Part shown: one piece after another, positions 1 through 7,696 of the stretch
How the letters are laid out: every line of letters begins with the position of its first letter
How positions within the stretch are numbered: position 1 is the stretch's first letter
Assembly (NCBI GenBank): GCA_036273455.1
Contig: DASUHP010000068.1
Span: forward strand, 1 to 27,608
Direction: 5' to 3'
Origin: CAIYRG01 sp036273455
GTDB taxonomy: Bacteria; Pseudomonadota; Alphaproteobacteria; Micropepsales; Micropepsaceae
DNA length: 27,608 nucleotides
The notes under the pieces: generated by a model
The model's database searches: none
Seen by the model: the letters and a program-made list of their open reading frames with translations, nothing else
Told to the model about the DNA's origin: nothing
Position numbers and translations under genes: made by a program

Positions 1-292
1 GTGAACGCATAGCTGATCGGCGAATCCGCGATCTGACCAGTGTTCCGAACGCAGGGTTTCGCTGAGACCGAAATCGGCGGTTCCGTGCGATCCGGATCAG
101 CGGCGAGGCAGCTTCTCAAACCGGAACTGGGCGCAACAGGCTATCCGGAGCCTGCCCTTAATCTCTGAGCTCCGCGTTTCCGCGAGCCAGCAACTGAAAT
201 CCGTAGTCGCCGGAGTTCAACCGGGCGCGGCTCGACGAACCCCCATTTACAAATTATGACCGGCACTTGAATGCAGGGCGCCGTGAGACGAC
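1..292. other. No gene recognised at left edge
   Basis: No convincing coding frame, tRNA, tmRNA, SRP RNA or RNase P signature was seen in this stretch on either strand. It may hold the promoter of the histidine kinase gene that follows, but I could not pick out a clear -35/-10 pair. It could also contain the tail of a feature lying outside the window. Confidence 0.5.
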
Positions 293-1414
293 GTGCCGGA
301 CAAATCGACTTCAACGCATACGCTGACGGCCAAAACCCGTCTGATCCTGTCCGGCCGCCGCGCGGGATGGGCCGTCGATGTGATTGCGCTTGCGTTCGTT
401 TTGGCGGGATGCGCGATCGATTTCTTTACCGACCCTGACTATACCCCGCTGCCTTTCTTCATCCTGCCGGTCATATATGCCGCGTGGTCCTCGCCTCATC
501 CAGCGACCGGTTGGATTTGCATTGCGCTGACGACCGCCAGCAATTTTACCCTCGCCTATATTCAAAGTTCGGGTGCAACCAATGCGCCCTATTACGATGC
601 CCTGACTCGAATCCTGACTTTGGTGGTGGTTTACTGGATTGCGCTGCGGCTGCGAGCCGTCACGCGGGAACTGCAGAGTGCCAAGTCCCGGCTCGAACGA
701 CTCAACCACGAAAAGAATTTGCTGTTTGGGGTAATCTCCCACGACGTGCGCGGGGCGCTTGGCGTGATGCTTGCGTCTTCGCGGCTGTTGAAACGCCCAG
801 CCGCGCAGATGACGCAGGACAGGATCGAGGTAATTGCGGACCAAACGCAAACGGCAGCGCAAAATTCCCTGACTCTGTTGGAGGATTTGCTGGAGTGGTC
901 GCGATTGCAGATCGGCGGCAGCACGTTGGATGCTGAGCCTGTCAGCGTCAGCGGGGTCATCAATGCCAGCATTGCCGCTGCAATAAACTCGGCTGAGGAA
1001 AAGAAAATACGGCTTGCGGCCAGGGAAGTACCGCCATCGCTTATCGCTCTCGCGAACGAGCGGGCAATCCGGGTGGTGTTGCGGAACATCATCGGCAATG
1101 CCCTGAAGTTTACCGGCGAGGGCGGCGAGGTTTGCGTCGGCGCGTGGCCGGCGAATGGACAGGTCATTATCTCGGTAGAAGACAGCGGAACCGGCATTGC
1201 CGGGGACAAGCTGCAGGAACTGCTTTCAAGCAGCGCGCCATCATCTACACAGGGCGTTCGCGGCGAGACTGGAACCGGTTTCGGACTTTCGATGTGCAAA
1301 GACATTGTTGCCGGGTTTGGCGGACACATCACCGCTCAAAGCGTTGTCGGAGAAGGCTCCAGATTCCTGATCTCCTTGCCGCGCGGACAGTCTGCCGCGC
1401 CAGGCGCGGAATAA
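293..1414 (+). CDS. Membrane sensor histidine kinase
   Basis: A 373-residue two-component sensor kinase, expected to autophosphorylate on histidine and pass the phosphate to a response regulator. The first 120 residues hold several hydrophobic segments (about 26-42, 53-66, 72-90, 104-120) with very short loops, so the sensor part is essentially membrane-embedded with no large periplasmic domain. A short helical linker (about 122-140) leads to the HisKA domain with the phospho-acceptor His150 in the motif ISHDVRGALG. The C-terminal half is an HATPase_c domain with an N-box (NIIGNALKF), G1 (EDSGTGI) and G2 (GTGFGLSMC). The start is GTG at 293 with only a weak ribosome site, so the N-terminus is uncertain. 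No response-regulator gene lies beside it, so it is an orphan within this window and its stimulus is unknown. The kinase assignment itself is secure. Confidence 0.88.
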   Translation: MPDKSTSTHTLTAKTRLILSGRRAGWAVDVIALAFVLAGCAIDFFTDPDYTPLPFFILPVIYAAWSSPHPATGWICIALTTASNFTLAYIQSSGATNAPYYDALTRILTLVVVYWIALRLRAVTRELQSAKSRLERLNHEKNLLFGVISHDVRGALGVMLASSRLLKRPAAQMTQDRIEVIADQTQTAAQNSLTLLEDLLEWSRLQIGGSTLDAEPVSVSGVINASIAAAINSAEEKKIRLAAREVPPSLIALANERAIRVVLRNIIGNALKFTGEGGEVCVGAWPANGQVIISVEDSGTGIAGDKLQELLSSSAPSSTQGVRGETGTGFGLSMCKDIVAGFGGHITAQSVVGEGSRFLISLPRGQSAAPGAE

Positions 1415-1511
1415 GGTAATCGCTGGATGGCAGTGGGCGATTTTCAATGGCCCAGCGCCGCGGGGCAAGAAAAGCGATAGACTGAGGGTGTGATTCCAGC
1501 AGGGGGAAATC

Positions 1512-1907
1512 ATGCCACCGGCAAATGTTCTCGCAGCCATTGACACATTGCTTGCAGCATTCGTGACTTTCGTATTCGGCGGATATGTCGGCTATATGCG
1601 CGGGAAATGGAAAATTCTGGCTCCCGCAACTGCCGGCCATCCGGACTTCGAGCGCGCCTTCCGCATTCATTCCAACACCGTCGAAAATCTCGTGCTGTTC
1701 ATCCCGCTGTTGTGGGTTGCCAGCGCCTTTTATGGTGGGACAATTCCGTTCTGGCTCGGTGTCGCCTGGGTCATCAGCCGGTTGGTTTATGCCTGGGGCT
1801 ATTCGCGGCAGAACACGCAACTGCGCGGACCGGGCGCACTGCTCGGGTTCGTCTCGCTGCTTGGCTTGCTCGTGCTCTCAGCGATTGGTCTGGCGACGCA
1901 GCCCTGA
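1512..1907 (+). CDS. MAPEG-family membrane protein
   Basis: A 131-residue integral membrane protein with about four hydrophobic helices (roughly 8-28, 57-73, 78-95, 106-126). The segment FERAFRIHSNTVENL followed by hydrophobic helices is the recognisable signature of the MAPEG superfamily (membrane-associated proteins in eicosanoid and glutathione metabolism); bacterial members are mostly uncharacterised glutathione-transferase-like proteins of the inner membrane. The length matches the family. The start is ATG 1512 with a strong AGGGGG ribosome site at 1501-1506. It follows the histidine kinase on the same strand after about 100 bases and is convergent with kdsA. No substrate can be inferred. 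Confidence 0.82.
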   Translation: MPPANVLAAIDTLLAAFVTFVFGGYVGYMRGKWKILAPATAGHPDFERAFRIHSNTVENLVLFIPLLWVASAFYGGTIPFWLGVAWVISRLVYAWGYSRQNTQLRGPGALLGFVSLLGLLVLSAIGLATQP

Positions 1908-1910
1908 GCA

Positions 1911-1936
1911 TGATCCGATTAAATGGCATCGGATCA
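1911..1936. repeat. REP-like palindromic repeat, copy 1
   Basis: A perfect 9-base inverted repeat (TGATCCGAT / ATCGGATCA) around an 8-base loop lies directly after the MAPEG gene stop. Twelve bases, ATCGGATCACGC (1928-1939), recur exactly at 18324-18335 inside another imperfect palindrome. This suggests a dispersed intergenic palindromic element of the REP/BIME kind. Only two copies are visible here, so repeat status in the genome is inferred. Confidence 0.5.
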
Positions 1937-1958
1937 CGCTCTGAATTGTTGAATTGTC

Positions 1959-2001
1959 GCGCAATCTAACGGCGAACCACTCAAACTTCGCCGGATTGCG
2001 C
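1959..2001. terminator. Compound hairpin between convergent genes
   Basis: GCGCAATC (1959-1966) pairs with GATTGCGC (1994-2001), and inside it GGCGAA (1971-1976) pairs with TTCGCC (1987-1992) around a 10-base loop. It sits between the convergent 3' ends of the MAPEG gene and kdsA and abuts the kdsA stop codon, so a two-way terminator or mRNA 3' stabiliser is likely. There is no clear U-tract on either side, so it is not a textbook intrinsic terminator. Confidence 0.5.
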
Positions 2002-2002
2002 T

Positions 2003-2854
2003 CTATTCCCACCGGTTGGTCGACCGACGCTTTGCGATCCGGTCGATTTCGGCCAGTTCGGCGATCAGCTCCGGCACGTCGCGCAGCTTCACCATATTCG
2101 GACCATCCGAAGGCGCGTGATCCGGATCCTGATGTGTCTCCATGAAGACCGCAGCGACGCCGACCGCCACCGCCGCACGCGCCAGCACCGGCACCATCGC
2201 GCGGTCGCCGCCGGAACGCGTACCCTGCCCGCCCGGCTGCTGCACCGAATGGGTTGCATCGAACACCACCGGCGCACCGAATGACGCGAGAATCGGCAGC
2301 GCGCGCATGTCGGAGACCAGCGTGTTGTAGCCGAACGAAGCGCCGCGTTCAGTTGTCAAAACATTCGGATTGCCCGCGCCGGTAATCTTGGCGATCACGT
2401 TCTTCATGTCCCAGGGCGCGAGGAACTGCCCTTTCTTCACATTGACCACGCGGCCGGTGTGCGCCGCCGCAATCAGCAAATCCGTCTGCCGGCAAAGAAA
2501 AGCGGGAATCTGCAAGACATCCACCGCTTCCGCCACAAGCGCGCATTGCTCGCGCTCATGCACGTCGGTCAGCACCGGAATGCCGATGCGTTCGCGCACT
2601 TCGGCGAGGATCGGCAGCGCCGCCTCGAGCCCCAGCCCACGTTCGGATTGCGAGCTGGTCCGGTTCGCCTTATCGAAGCTCGTCTTGTAGATCAGCCCGA
2701 CGCCGGCCTTCGCGGCGATTTCCTTCAGCGCCGTCGCCATTTCGAGCGCATGTTCACGCGATTCCAGTGCGCAAGGCCCGGCAATGATCGACAGCGGCTT
2801 GGCATTGCCGATTTCGACCGCGCCGACGCGCACAACCGGATTGGGCGCCGTCAT
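2003..2854 (-). CDS. kdsA: 3-deoxy-8-phosphooctulonate synthase (KDO-8-P synthase)
   Basis: A 283-residue enzyme that condenses phosphoenolpyruvate with arabinose 5-phosphate to KDO 8-phosphate, the committed step of KDO synthesis for lipopolysaccharide, in the cytoplasm. The sequence shows the DAHP-synthase-like TIM-barrel signatures IIAGPCALESREHA near residue 25, FDKANRTSSQSERG near 60, LTDVHE near 96, and the C-terminal METHQDPDHAPSDGPNM segment. Length is normal for the family. It is the last gene of the tpiA-secG-pyrG-rraA-like-kdsA run; its ATG overlaps the stop of the RraA-like gene by four bases (ATGA), pointing to translational coupling. The pyrG-kdsA association is well known in alphaproteobacteria. 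Confidence 0.97.
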   Translation of the reverse strand: MTAPNPVVRVGAVEIGNAKPLSIIAGPCALESREHALEMATALKEIAAKAGVGLIYKTSFDKANRTSSQSERGLGLEAALPILAEVRERIGIPVLTDVHEREQCALVAEAVDVLQIPAFLCRQTDLLIAAAHTGRVVNVKKGQFLAPWDMKNVIAKITGAGNPNVLTTERGASFGYNTLVSDMRALPILASFGAPVVFDATHSVQQPGGQGTRSGGDRAMVPVLARAAVAVGVAAVFMETHQDPDHAPSDGPNMVKLRDVPELIAELAEIDRIAKRRSTNRWE

Positions 2855-3519
2855 GGATTTGCACCCGGCATGGGTTTCAGCTCCGGCAACGCAACCCCGC
2901 GGCCAATCTGCTCCATCTGCCAGGCATCAAGCCGTTCCTGCCTGGCGCCTTGTTCCGCGACTTGGGGCGCGACCCCGAACGGCACCACGACAACGCCATC
3001 GGCATCGGCCACCAATATGTCGCCGGGGAAAACCGCGACTCCGCCACAGCCGATCGGCTCCTGCCACGATGCCAGCATATGGTGCGCCGCCGGCGGAGGC
3101 GCGGTTACACCTGCAGTCCAGATCGGCATGCCGGTCGCGATCAATCCGTTGCGGTCGCGGACCGCCCCATCAGTGACAATGCCCGCAACTCCACGTTTGA
3201 CCATCCGCGCGACAACAATGTCACCGAATGTCGCCGCATCGATCGTTCCGCGGGCATCGGCAATCGCAATCGCGCCCGGTTCCATCGCTTCCACCGCGTC
3301 GCGGTTTACGGGCAGCTTCTTGGCAAAAGCGCCCGGCACATTTTCACGCGCCGGAATGAATCGCATGGTGAATGCGCGGCCGGCAACACGTGGAAAATCC
3401 GGCTTGAGCGGCATTGGCCCGCGCACCCACTGGTTGGAAAGGCCGATTTTCAGCATTACGCCGGCGAGAGATGCCGTGGCGATGTGCCGGAACGATTCGA
3501 CTAATTCTCTATCACTCAT
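2851..3519 (-). CDS. RraA / HMG aldolase-like family protein
   Basis: A 222-residue protein of the RraA/dimethylmenaquinone-methyltransferase-like fold, which includes class II 4-hydroxy-4-methyl-2-oxoglutarate/4-carboxy-4-hydroxy-2-oxoadipate aldolases and the RNase E regulator RraA. The diagnostic region GDIVVARMVKRGVAGIVTDG followed by AVRD carries the Arg-Asp pair that in the aldolases positions substrate and metal. An upstream in-frame ATG at 3570 exists, but it lies inside pyrG; ATG 3519 is preferred because it starts four bases after the pyrG stop and gives the normal family N-terminus. The gene is squeezed between pyrG and kdsA with a four-base overlap into kdsA, so it is co-transcribed with LPS and nucleotide genes. 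Neither aldolase nor ribonuclease-control function can be decided from sequence. Confidence 0.85.
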   Translation of the reverse strand: MSDRELVESFRHIATASLAGVMLKIGLSNQWVRGPMPLKPDFPRVAGRAFTMRFIPARENVPGAFAKKLPVNRDAVEAMEPGAIAIADARGTIDAATFGDIVVARMVKRGVAGIVTDGAVRDRNGLIATGMPIWTAGVTAPPPAAHHMLASWQEPIGCGGVAVFPGDILVADADGVVVVPFGVAPQVAEQGARQERLDAWQMEQIGRGVALPELKPMPGANP

Positions 3520-3523
3520 GCGC

Positions 3524-5152
3524 TCACACCAGACGGCTCTGGCGGATTGCAGCGCCGATGAAAGATGCAAATAGCGGATGTGGATCGAGCGGCTTGGATT
3601 TCAGCTCGGGGTGGAACTGCACGCCGATGAACCATGGATGGTCCGGAATCTCGATGATTTCCGGCAGAATGCCGTCCGGCGATAATCCGGAGAACACCAC
3701 CCCGTGCCGCTCAAGCTGCGCCTTATATTCGATATTTACTTCGTAACGATGACGGTGGCGTTCGGAAATGTGCGTCGACCCGTAAATCTGCGCCACCCGG
3801 CTTCCCGGTTTCAGGTTCGCATCATAGGCGCCGAGACGCATCGTGCCGCCAAGATCGGCGCGCTCATTGCGGCGCTCGACTTCATTGCCCCTGACCCATT
3901 CCGTCATCAGCGCAATCACGGGATGGCGCGGAGAACCAAATTCGGTTGAACCGGCGCCGGGAAGTCCCGCCAGATTGCGCGCCGCCTCGATCACCGCCAT
4001 CTGCATGCCGAAACAGATGCCGAAAAATGGCACCTGACGTTCGCGCGCAAATTTCACCGCCTGGATCTTGCCTTCGGTGCCGCGTTCGCCAAATCCGCCG
4101 GGCACCAGAATGCCATTGCGATCCTCAAGATGCGCCGCGGCGTCACCCTTCTCGAAAACTTCCGACTCGATCCAGTCGACGTCGACGCGGACATTATTGG
4201 CGAGCCCGCCATGGGTCAGTGCTTCAATCAGCGACTTGTAGGAATCACGAACCTGCGTGTATTTGCCAACGACCGCGATTCGCACCTCGCCTTCCGGCTT
4301 GAGAACGCGGTCCACGACTGCCCGCCAGCGCGACAGGTCCGGGGGCCGCGCATCATGCAACCCAAACACGTTCAGGACCTGGGTGTCGAAGCCTTCGGCG
4401 TGATAGCGCAAAGGCGCGTCGTAAATCGTCTCCAGATTGGCCGCGGGGATCACCCGTTCGGGGCGCACATTGCAGAACAGTGCGATTTTGCGCCGGTCAT
4501 CCTGTGATATTTCGCGGTCCGACCTGCACAGCAGCACATCGGGCTGGATGCCGATGCCGCGCAATTCCTTGACCGAATGCTGGGTCGGTTTCGTCTTCAA
4601 CTCACCCGCCGAGGCGATAAACGGCACCAGGGTAAGATGAACGAAGGCGGTGCGCTCGGGGCCGAGTTCATTGCCAAGCTGACGAATGGCTTCGAAGAAC
4701 GGCAGACCCTCGATATCTCCGACGGTGCCACCGATCTCGCAGAGCAGGAAATCCACATTATCATGGCCTGCCATGATGAATTCTTTGATCGCATCGGTGA
4801 CGTGGGGAATCACCTGCACGGTGCTGCCGAGATAAAGTCCCTGGCGTTCGCGCGCGATGATGCCCTGGTAAATACGTCCAGCGGTAACATTGTCGGATTT
4901 CGATGAGGCGACGCCCGTGAAGCGCTCATAGTGACCAAGGTCCAAGTCGGTCTCGGCACCGTCGTCGGTGACATAGACTTCGCCATGCTGGTACGGGCTC
5001 ATCGTGCCCGGATCGACGTTCAGATAGGGATCCAGCTTGCGCAGGCGAACGGAATATCCCCGCGCCTGCAAAAGCGCTCCAAGTGCTGCGGAAGCCAAGC
5101 CTTTTCCGAGAGAAGAGACCACGCCGCCGGTTATGAAGATCAACCGCGTCAT
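3524..5152 (-). CDS. pyrG: CTP synthase
   Basis: A 542-residue cytoplasmic enzyme making CTP from UTP with ATP and glutamine. The N-terminal synthetase domain (about 1-265) starts with ITGGVVSSLGKGLASAALG (nucleotide-binding loop) and carries EIGGTVGDIEG near 140-149. The C-terminal class I glutamine amidotransferase domain (about 290-540) has the nucleophile Cys380 in GICFGMQ and the His514/Glu516 pair in VQFHPE, so all catalytic residues are present. Length is typical. It lies downstream of tpiA and secG and just before the RraA-like gene. CTP is also needed to activate KDO as CMP-KDO, which fits the kdsA neighbour. Confidence 0.98.
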   Translation of the reverse strand: MTRLIFITGGVVSSLGKGLASAALGALLQARGYSVRLRKLDPYLNVDPGTMSPYQHGEVYVTDDGAETDLDLGHYERFTGVASSKSDNVTAGRIYQGIIARERQGLYLGSTVQVIPHVTDAIKEFIMAGHDNVDFLLCEIGGTVGDIEGLPFFEAIRQLGNELGPERTAFVHLTLVPFIASAGELKTKPTQHSVKELRGIGIQPDVLLCRSDREISQDDRRKIALFCNVRPERVIPAANLETIYDAPLRYHAEGFDTQVLNVFGLHDARPPDLSRWRAVVDRVLKPEGEVRIAVVGKYTQVRDSYKSLIEALTHGGLANNVRVDVDWIESEVFEKGDAAAHLEDRNGILVPGGFGERGTEGKIQAVKFARERQVPFFGICFGMQMAVIEAARNLAGLPGAGSTEFGSPRHPVIALMTEWVRGNEVERRNERADLGGTMRLGAYDANLKPGSRVAQIYGSTHISERHRHRYEVNIEYKAQLERHGVVFSGLSPDGILPEIIEIPDHPWFIGVQFHPELKSKPLDPHPLFASFIGAAIRQSRLV

Positions 5153-5240
5153 GGAATTGCACCTTGGCGCAAGGCACGACGTGGCTCAAGCGCTTTTGCG
5201 GCAGGACTCACCGAAACATAGCCTTGATCTTTGACGCGAC

Positions 5241-5666
5241 TCAGCGCGCCGGTGGAACGGATGGCGAAGCCGGAACAGCCGGTGTCGTCGCGGGCGGCAA
5301 CACCGTGCCGGCCGCCGGATTGGTCGGCGGAAGCGTCGGCGACTGCCGCGACGGAAGCGTCGGAGGTCCGGCCGGTCTTCCTGGCAGCGTGGTACCAGAC
5401 GACGTCGCGGGGTTGAGGATGGATGTCGGGCGCCGTGCACCCAGTGTCAACATTGTCAGGGCCAGGCTGGTGACAAAGAAGACCATCCCGAGAATTGCCG
5501 TGGTGCGGGTCAGCGTGCTCGCCGCGCCGCGCTGCGAAAATAATCCGCCAAGACCTGAGCCGCTGCCGCCGATCCCGAGCGCCCCGCCCTCGGAGCGTTG
5601 CATCAGCACCACGAGAATCAGCGCCACCGCGACAAACAGGTGAATGATGATCAGTACAGCTTGCAT
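5241..5666 (-). CDS. secG: Preprotein translocase subunit SecG
   Basis: A 141-residue auxiliary subunit of the SecYEG inner-membrane translocon. The N-terminus is a hydrophobic helix (about 2-21) followed by the family-typical VLMQRSEGGALGIGGSG motif, a Gly/Ser-rich cytosolic loop, and a second membrane helix (about 58-75). The C-terminal 60 residues are a Pro/Ala/Thr/Ser-rich tail of low complexity, as is common in alphaproteobacterial SecG. No good ribosome site is seen in front of the ATG, so translation may depend on transcription from tpiA, 64 bases upstream. The gap to pyrG is 88 bases. Confidence 0.93.
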   Translation of the reverse strand: MQAVLIIIHLFVAVALILVVLMQRSEGGALGIGGSGSGLGGLFSQRGAASTLTRTTAILGMVFFVTSLALTMLTLGARRPTSILNPATSSGTTLPGRPAGPPTLPSRQSPTLPPTNPAAGTVLPPATTPAVPASPSVPPAR

Positions 5667-5730
5667 GAGGACATGGGGGATAGGCCGTGTGGGAACCCGG
5701 CGTCAATAACAAAACGCAGAAGTGACACAG

Positions 5731-6477
5731 TTAACGGGAAGGGATGGATTGGAGAATGGAAAGAAAATCTGCCGCTTTGAGACTGGCGCCGCCAATCAAG
5801 GCCCCACCGACACCGGGCAACGACAGGATTTCGCCGGCATTGTCCGGCTTTACGGAGCCGCCATATAGAATCCGGATCTGCGCCCCTTGTTGGCCGAAGC
5901 GTTCGATCAACACAGCGCGGACCGCTTCATGCATTTCCACGATCTCCTGCGGCCCCGGTGTGCGCCCGGTCCCGATCGCCCACACCGGCTCATAGGCAAC
6001 AGTGAGTTCGGCCGGCTTGAATTTCGCTTCCATGCTTGCGCTGAGTTGGCGCCGGACAACAGCAACCGCCTGACCCCGATCGCGCTGAGCCTCACTCTCG
6101 CCAATGCACAGAATTGGCTCCAGACCCGCACGCGAGGCCGCAGCGAGCTTCGTCGCGACGATGCCATCCGTCTCGCCGTGATACTGGCGGCGCTCGGAAT
6201 GTCCGACAATCACGGCGGTGGCGCCGGCATCGCGCAGCATCTCTGCTGAAATTTCGCCGGTGAACGCACCGGAACTCTCGGCGTGGCAATCCTGCCCGCC
6301 AATCTCGACAGGCGCGTTTTCGACGGTTCTTGCCGCCTCTGCGATCAGCGTCGCAGGGGGGCAAATGACAATGTCTGCCGCCGGACGCTGACCGGCGCTG
6401 CGCACCAGCGCGCGGATTTCCGCCAGCGAAGCGTGCAAACCATTCATCTTCCAGTTACCCGCCAGGAGCGTGCGCAT
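5731..6477 (-). CDS. tpiA: Triose-phosphate isomerase
   Basis: A 248-residue glycolytic TIM-barrel enzyme that interconverts dihydroxyacetone phosphate and glyceraldehyde 3-phosphate. Catalytic residues are visible: Asn8 and Lys10 (AGNWKMNG), electrophile His93 (IVGHSERR) and base Glu163 (VAYEPVWAIGTG, which leads into the flexible loop 6). The phosphate-binding region LYGGSVKPDNA is near the C-terminus. The ATG at 6477 is chosen over the adjacent TTG at 6480 because GGAG (6483-6486) is five bases from it. It is the first gene of the tpiA-secG-pyrG run. Confidence 0.97.
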   Translation of the reverse strand: MRTLLAGNWKMNGLHASLAEIRALVRSAGQRPAADIVICPPATLIAEAARTVENAPVEIGGQDCHAESSGAFTGEISAEMLRDAGATAVIVGHSERRQYHGETDGIVATKLAAASRAGLEPILCIGESEAQRDRGQAVAVVRRQLSASMEAKFKPAELTVAYEPVWAIGTGRTPGPQEIVEMHEAVRAVLIERFGQQGAQIRILYGGSVKPDNAGEILSLPGVGGALIGGASLKAADFLSILQSIPSR

Positions 6478-6565
6478 CAATTCTCCATACCGGCGGCCAT
6501 GCAGGTCCTCCGACGGTCATGTGTCACGGTCACGAAAGTGGGACGGCTGATCAGACGAATGAACA

Positions 6566-6967
6566 TCACTCCGGGGCCGGCGTCGCCAATTGAGCGCCTT
6601 TCGGGATGGTGTAAACCGCGAGTATCTTCATCGGCGACCCGCCGTTTTTCACGCTGTGCTTCACCCCGGCTTCCAACCGGAAACTCTGCCCCGCCCGCAC
6701 ATGCATGTTGCCTTTACCATCGATGACAAAATCGCCCTCGCCCTCGAGCACATAGGAGATTTCCACCCCCGGATGCGTGTGGCGCGCGGCGACCATGTTG
6801 GGCGCGATTTCCGTCACCGCCAGAATGACAGTGTATTTGCTGCCCGGAACGTCGGTCTGCTGCAATATGGTTCGTGTCGGCACATAATTGTTTTCGGCCG
6901 CGAACGGCGCAGGCGACAGCAGGATGCAGCCCAGAACCGCCGCGGCAACGGGCAACGCGCGAGACAT
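6566..6967 (-). CDS. Secreted single-domain cupin protein
   Basis: A 133-residue protein with a signal peptide (hydrophobic core about 5-20, likely cleavage after the Ala-Ala near residue 24) and one cupin barrel. The metal-binding motifs are present: His63, His65 and Glu69 in RHTHPGVEISYVLEGEG and His104 in AGVKHSVKNGG. This suggests a periplasmic metal-binding cupin of unknown substrate. A longer frame runs upstream to 7153, but the ATG at 6967 is chosen because it gives the signal peptide and has GGAG 11 bases upstream. It sits upstream of tpiA on the same strand with an 88-base gap; an inverted repeat at 7038-7059 may control it. Function beyond the fold is unknown. Confidence 0.8.
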   Translation of the reverse strand: MSRALPVAAAVLGCILLSPAPFAAENNYVPTRTILQQTDVPGSKYTVILAVTEIAPNMVAARHTHPGVEISYVLEGEGDFVIDGKGNMHVRAGQSFRLEAGVKHSVKNGGSPMKILAVYTIPKGAQLATPAPE

Positions 6968-7037
6968 GGTCAAAGGCTCTCCGTGATTTCGCGCGAAACT
7001 AACAGTGTTGCGTCTGCGCGTCGATGCCCGGAGCATT

Positions 7038-7059
7038 TTGCGATATCTTTGAATCGCAA
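7038..7059. promoter_or_regulatory. Inverted repeat upstream of the cupin gene
   Basis: TTGCGAT (7038-7044) and ATCGCAA (7053-7059) form a perfect seven-base inverted repeat with an eight-base spacer, about 70 bases upstream of the cupin start. The spacing suits a dimeric regulator binding one face of the helix. No regulator is assigned. It could be chance. Confidence 0.35.
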
Positions 7060-7136
7060 TATGCCCCAGCTTTATTAACGGCGCCTTTTGTACGGCCCGC
7101 CGCCGCCGACAGCTTCGGTGGTTAACCGAAAACCCG

Positions 7137-7619
7137 CTAGCCGAGCGGCTCAATCCCCGCCGCCGGCAATGCTGCGATCAGTTCCGAAACTGTCGCATGG
7201 AGCACCGGATGGCGCCACGCCGGCGCAACATCGCGCAACGGACAAAGCACAAACAGCCGCATGTGCATGCGGGGGTGGGGAAGCTCTGGTGGTCCATGCT
7301 CCACCCGCTGATCGTAATCGATGATATCGAGGTCCAATGTCCTCGGTGCATTCGCGGCACCGCGCCGGCGGCCGAACTCTGCCTCGGTTTTGTGCAGCAC
7401 TGCGAGCAATTCCGAAGGCCGAAGTTCCGTCCGCACCCGCGCAACCGCATTGATGAAGGGCGGATCGGTTGGGTTCGGCCAGGCGGCAGTTTTGTAGAAA
7501 CCAGATCGCTTCTCAACCGTTATGCCCCATTGGGCCAACTGAAGCAGTGCCTGGCTTAGTGTTTCCGTTGGTGCACCGGCGGGGGAAGCGAGGTTGGCTC
7601 CAAGCGCAATCAGGATCAC
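7137..7619 (-). CDS. folK: 2-amino-4-hydroxy-6-hydroxymethyldihydropteridine pyrophosphokinase (HPPK)
   Basis: A 160-residue enzyme of folate synthesis that transfers pyrophosphate from ATP to 6-hydroxymethyl-7,8-dihydropterin. It begins with the family-typical MILIALGANLASPAG and has the signature APRTLDLDIIDYD (near 90-102, with the Mg-binding aspartates) and LPHPRMHMRLFVLCPL (near 113-128). The start codon is GTG at 7619. It is divergent from the NYN-domain gene. In alphaproteobacteria folK is often found near smpB, an NYN gene and rpoZ, in line with the surrounding block. Confidence 0.95.
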   Translation of the reverse strand: MILIALGANLASPAGAPTETLSQALLQLAQWGITVEKRSGFYKTAAWPNPTDPPFINAVARVRTELRPSELLAVLHKTEAEFGRRRGAANAPRTLDLDIIDYDQRVEHGPPELPHPRMHMRLFVLCPLRDVAPAWRHPVLHATVSELIAALPAAGIEPLG

Positions 7620-7696
7620 ACGGGCCCTCGATTATTGGCGCAACCGGTCAATTACGGCCGGGTCACTGTGTTCAGCGATTTCATGGAGGTCATACA

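Noticed and set aside
631..1332. 233-codon minus-strand open frame
   Set aside because: Antisense shadow of the histidine kinase, whose motifs are intact.
2459..3574. 371-codon plus-strand open frame
   Set aside because: It is antisense to kdsA and the RraA-like gene, both strongly recognised.
5149..5712. 187-codon minus-strand open frame over secG
   Set aside because: The secG frame has the recognisable SecG motif and membrane helices; this overlapping frame has none.
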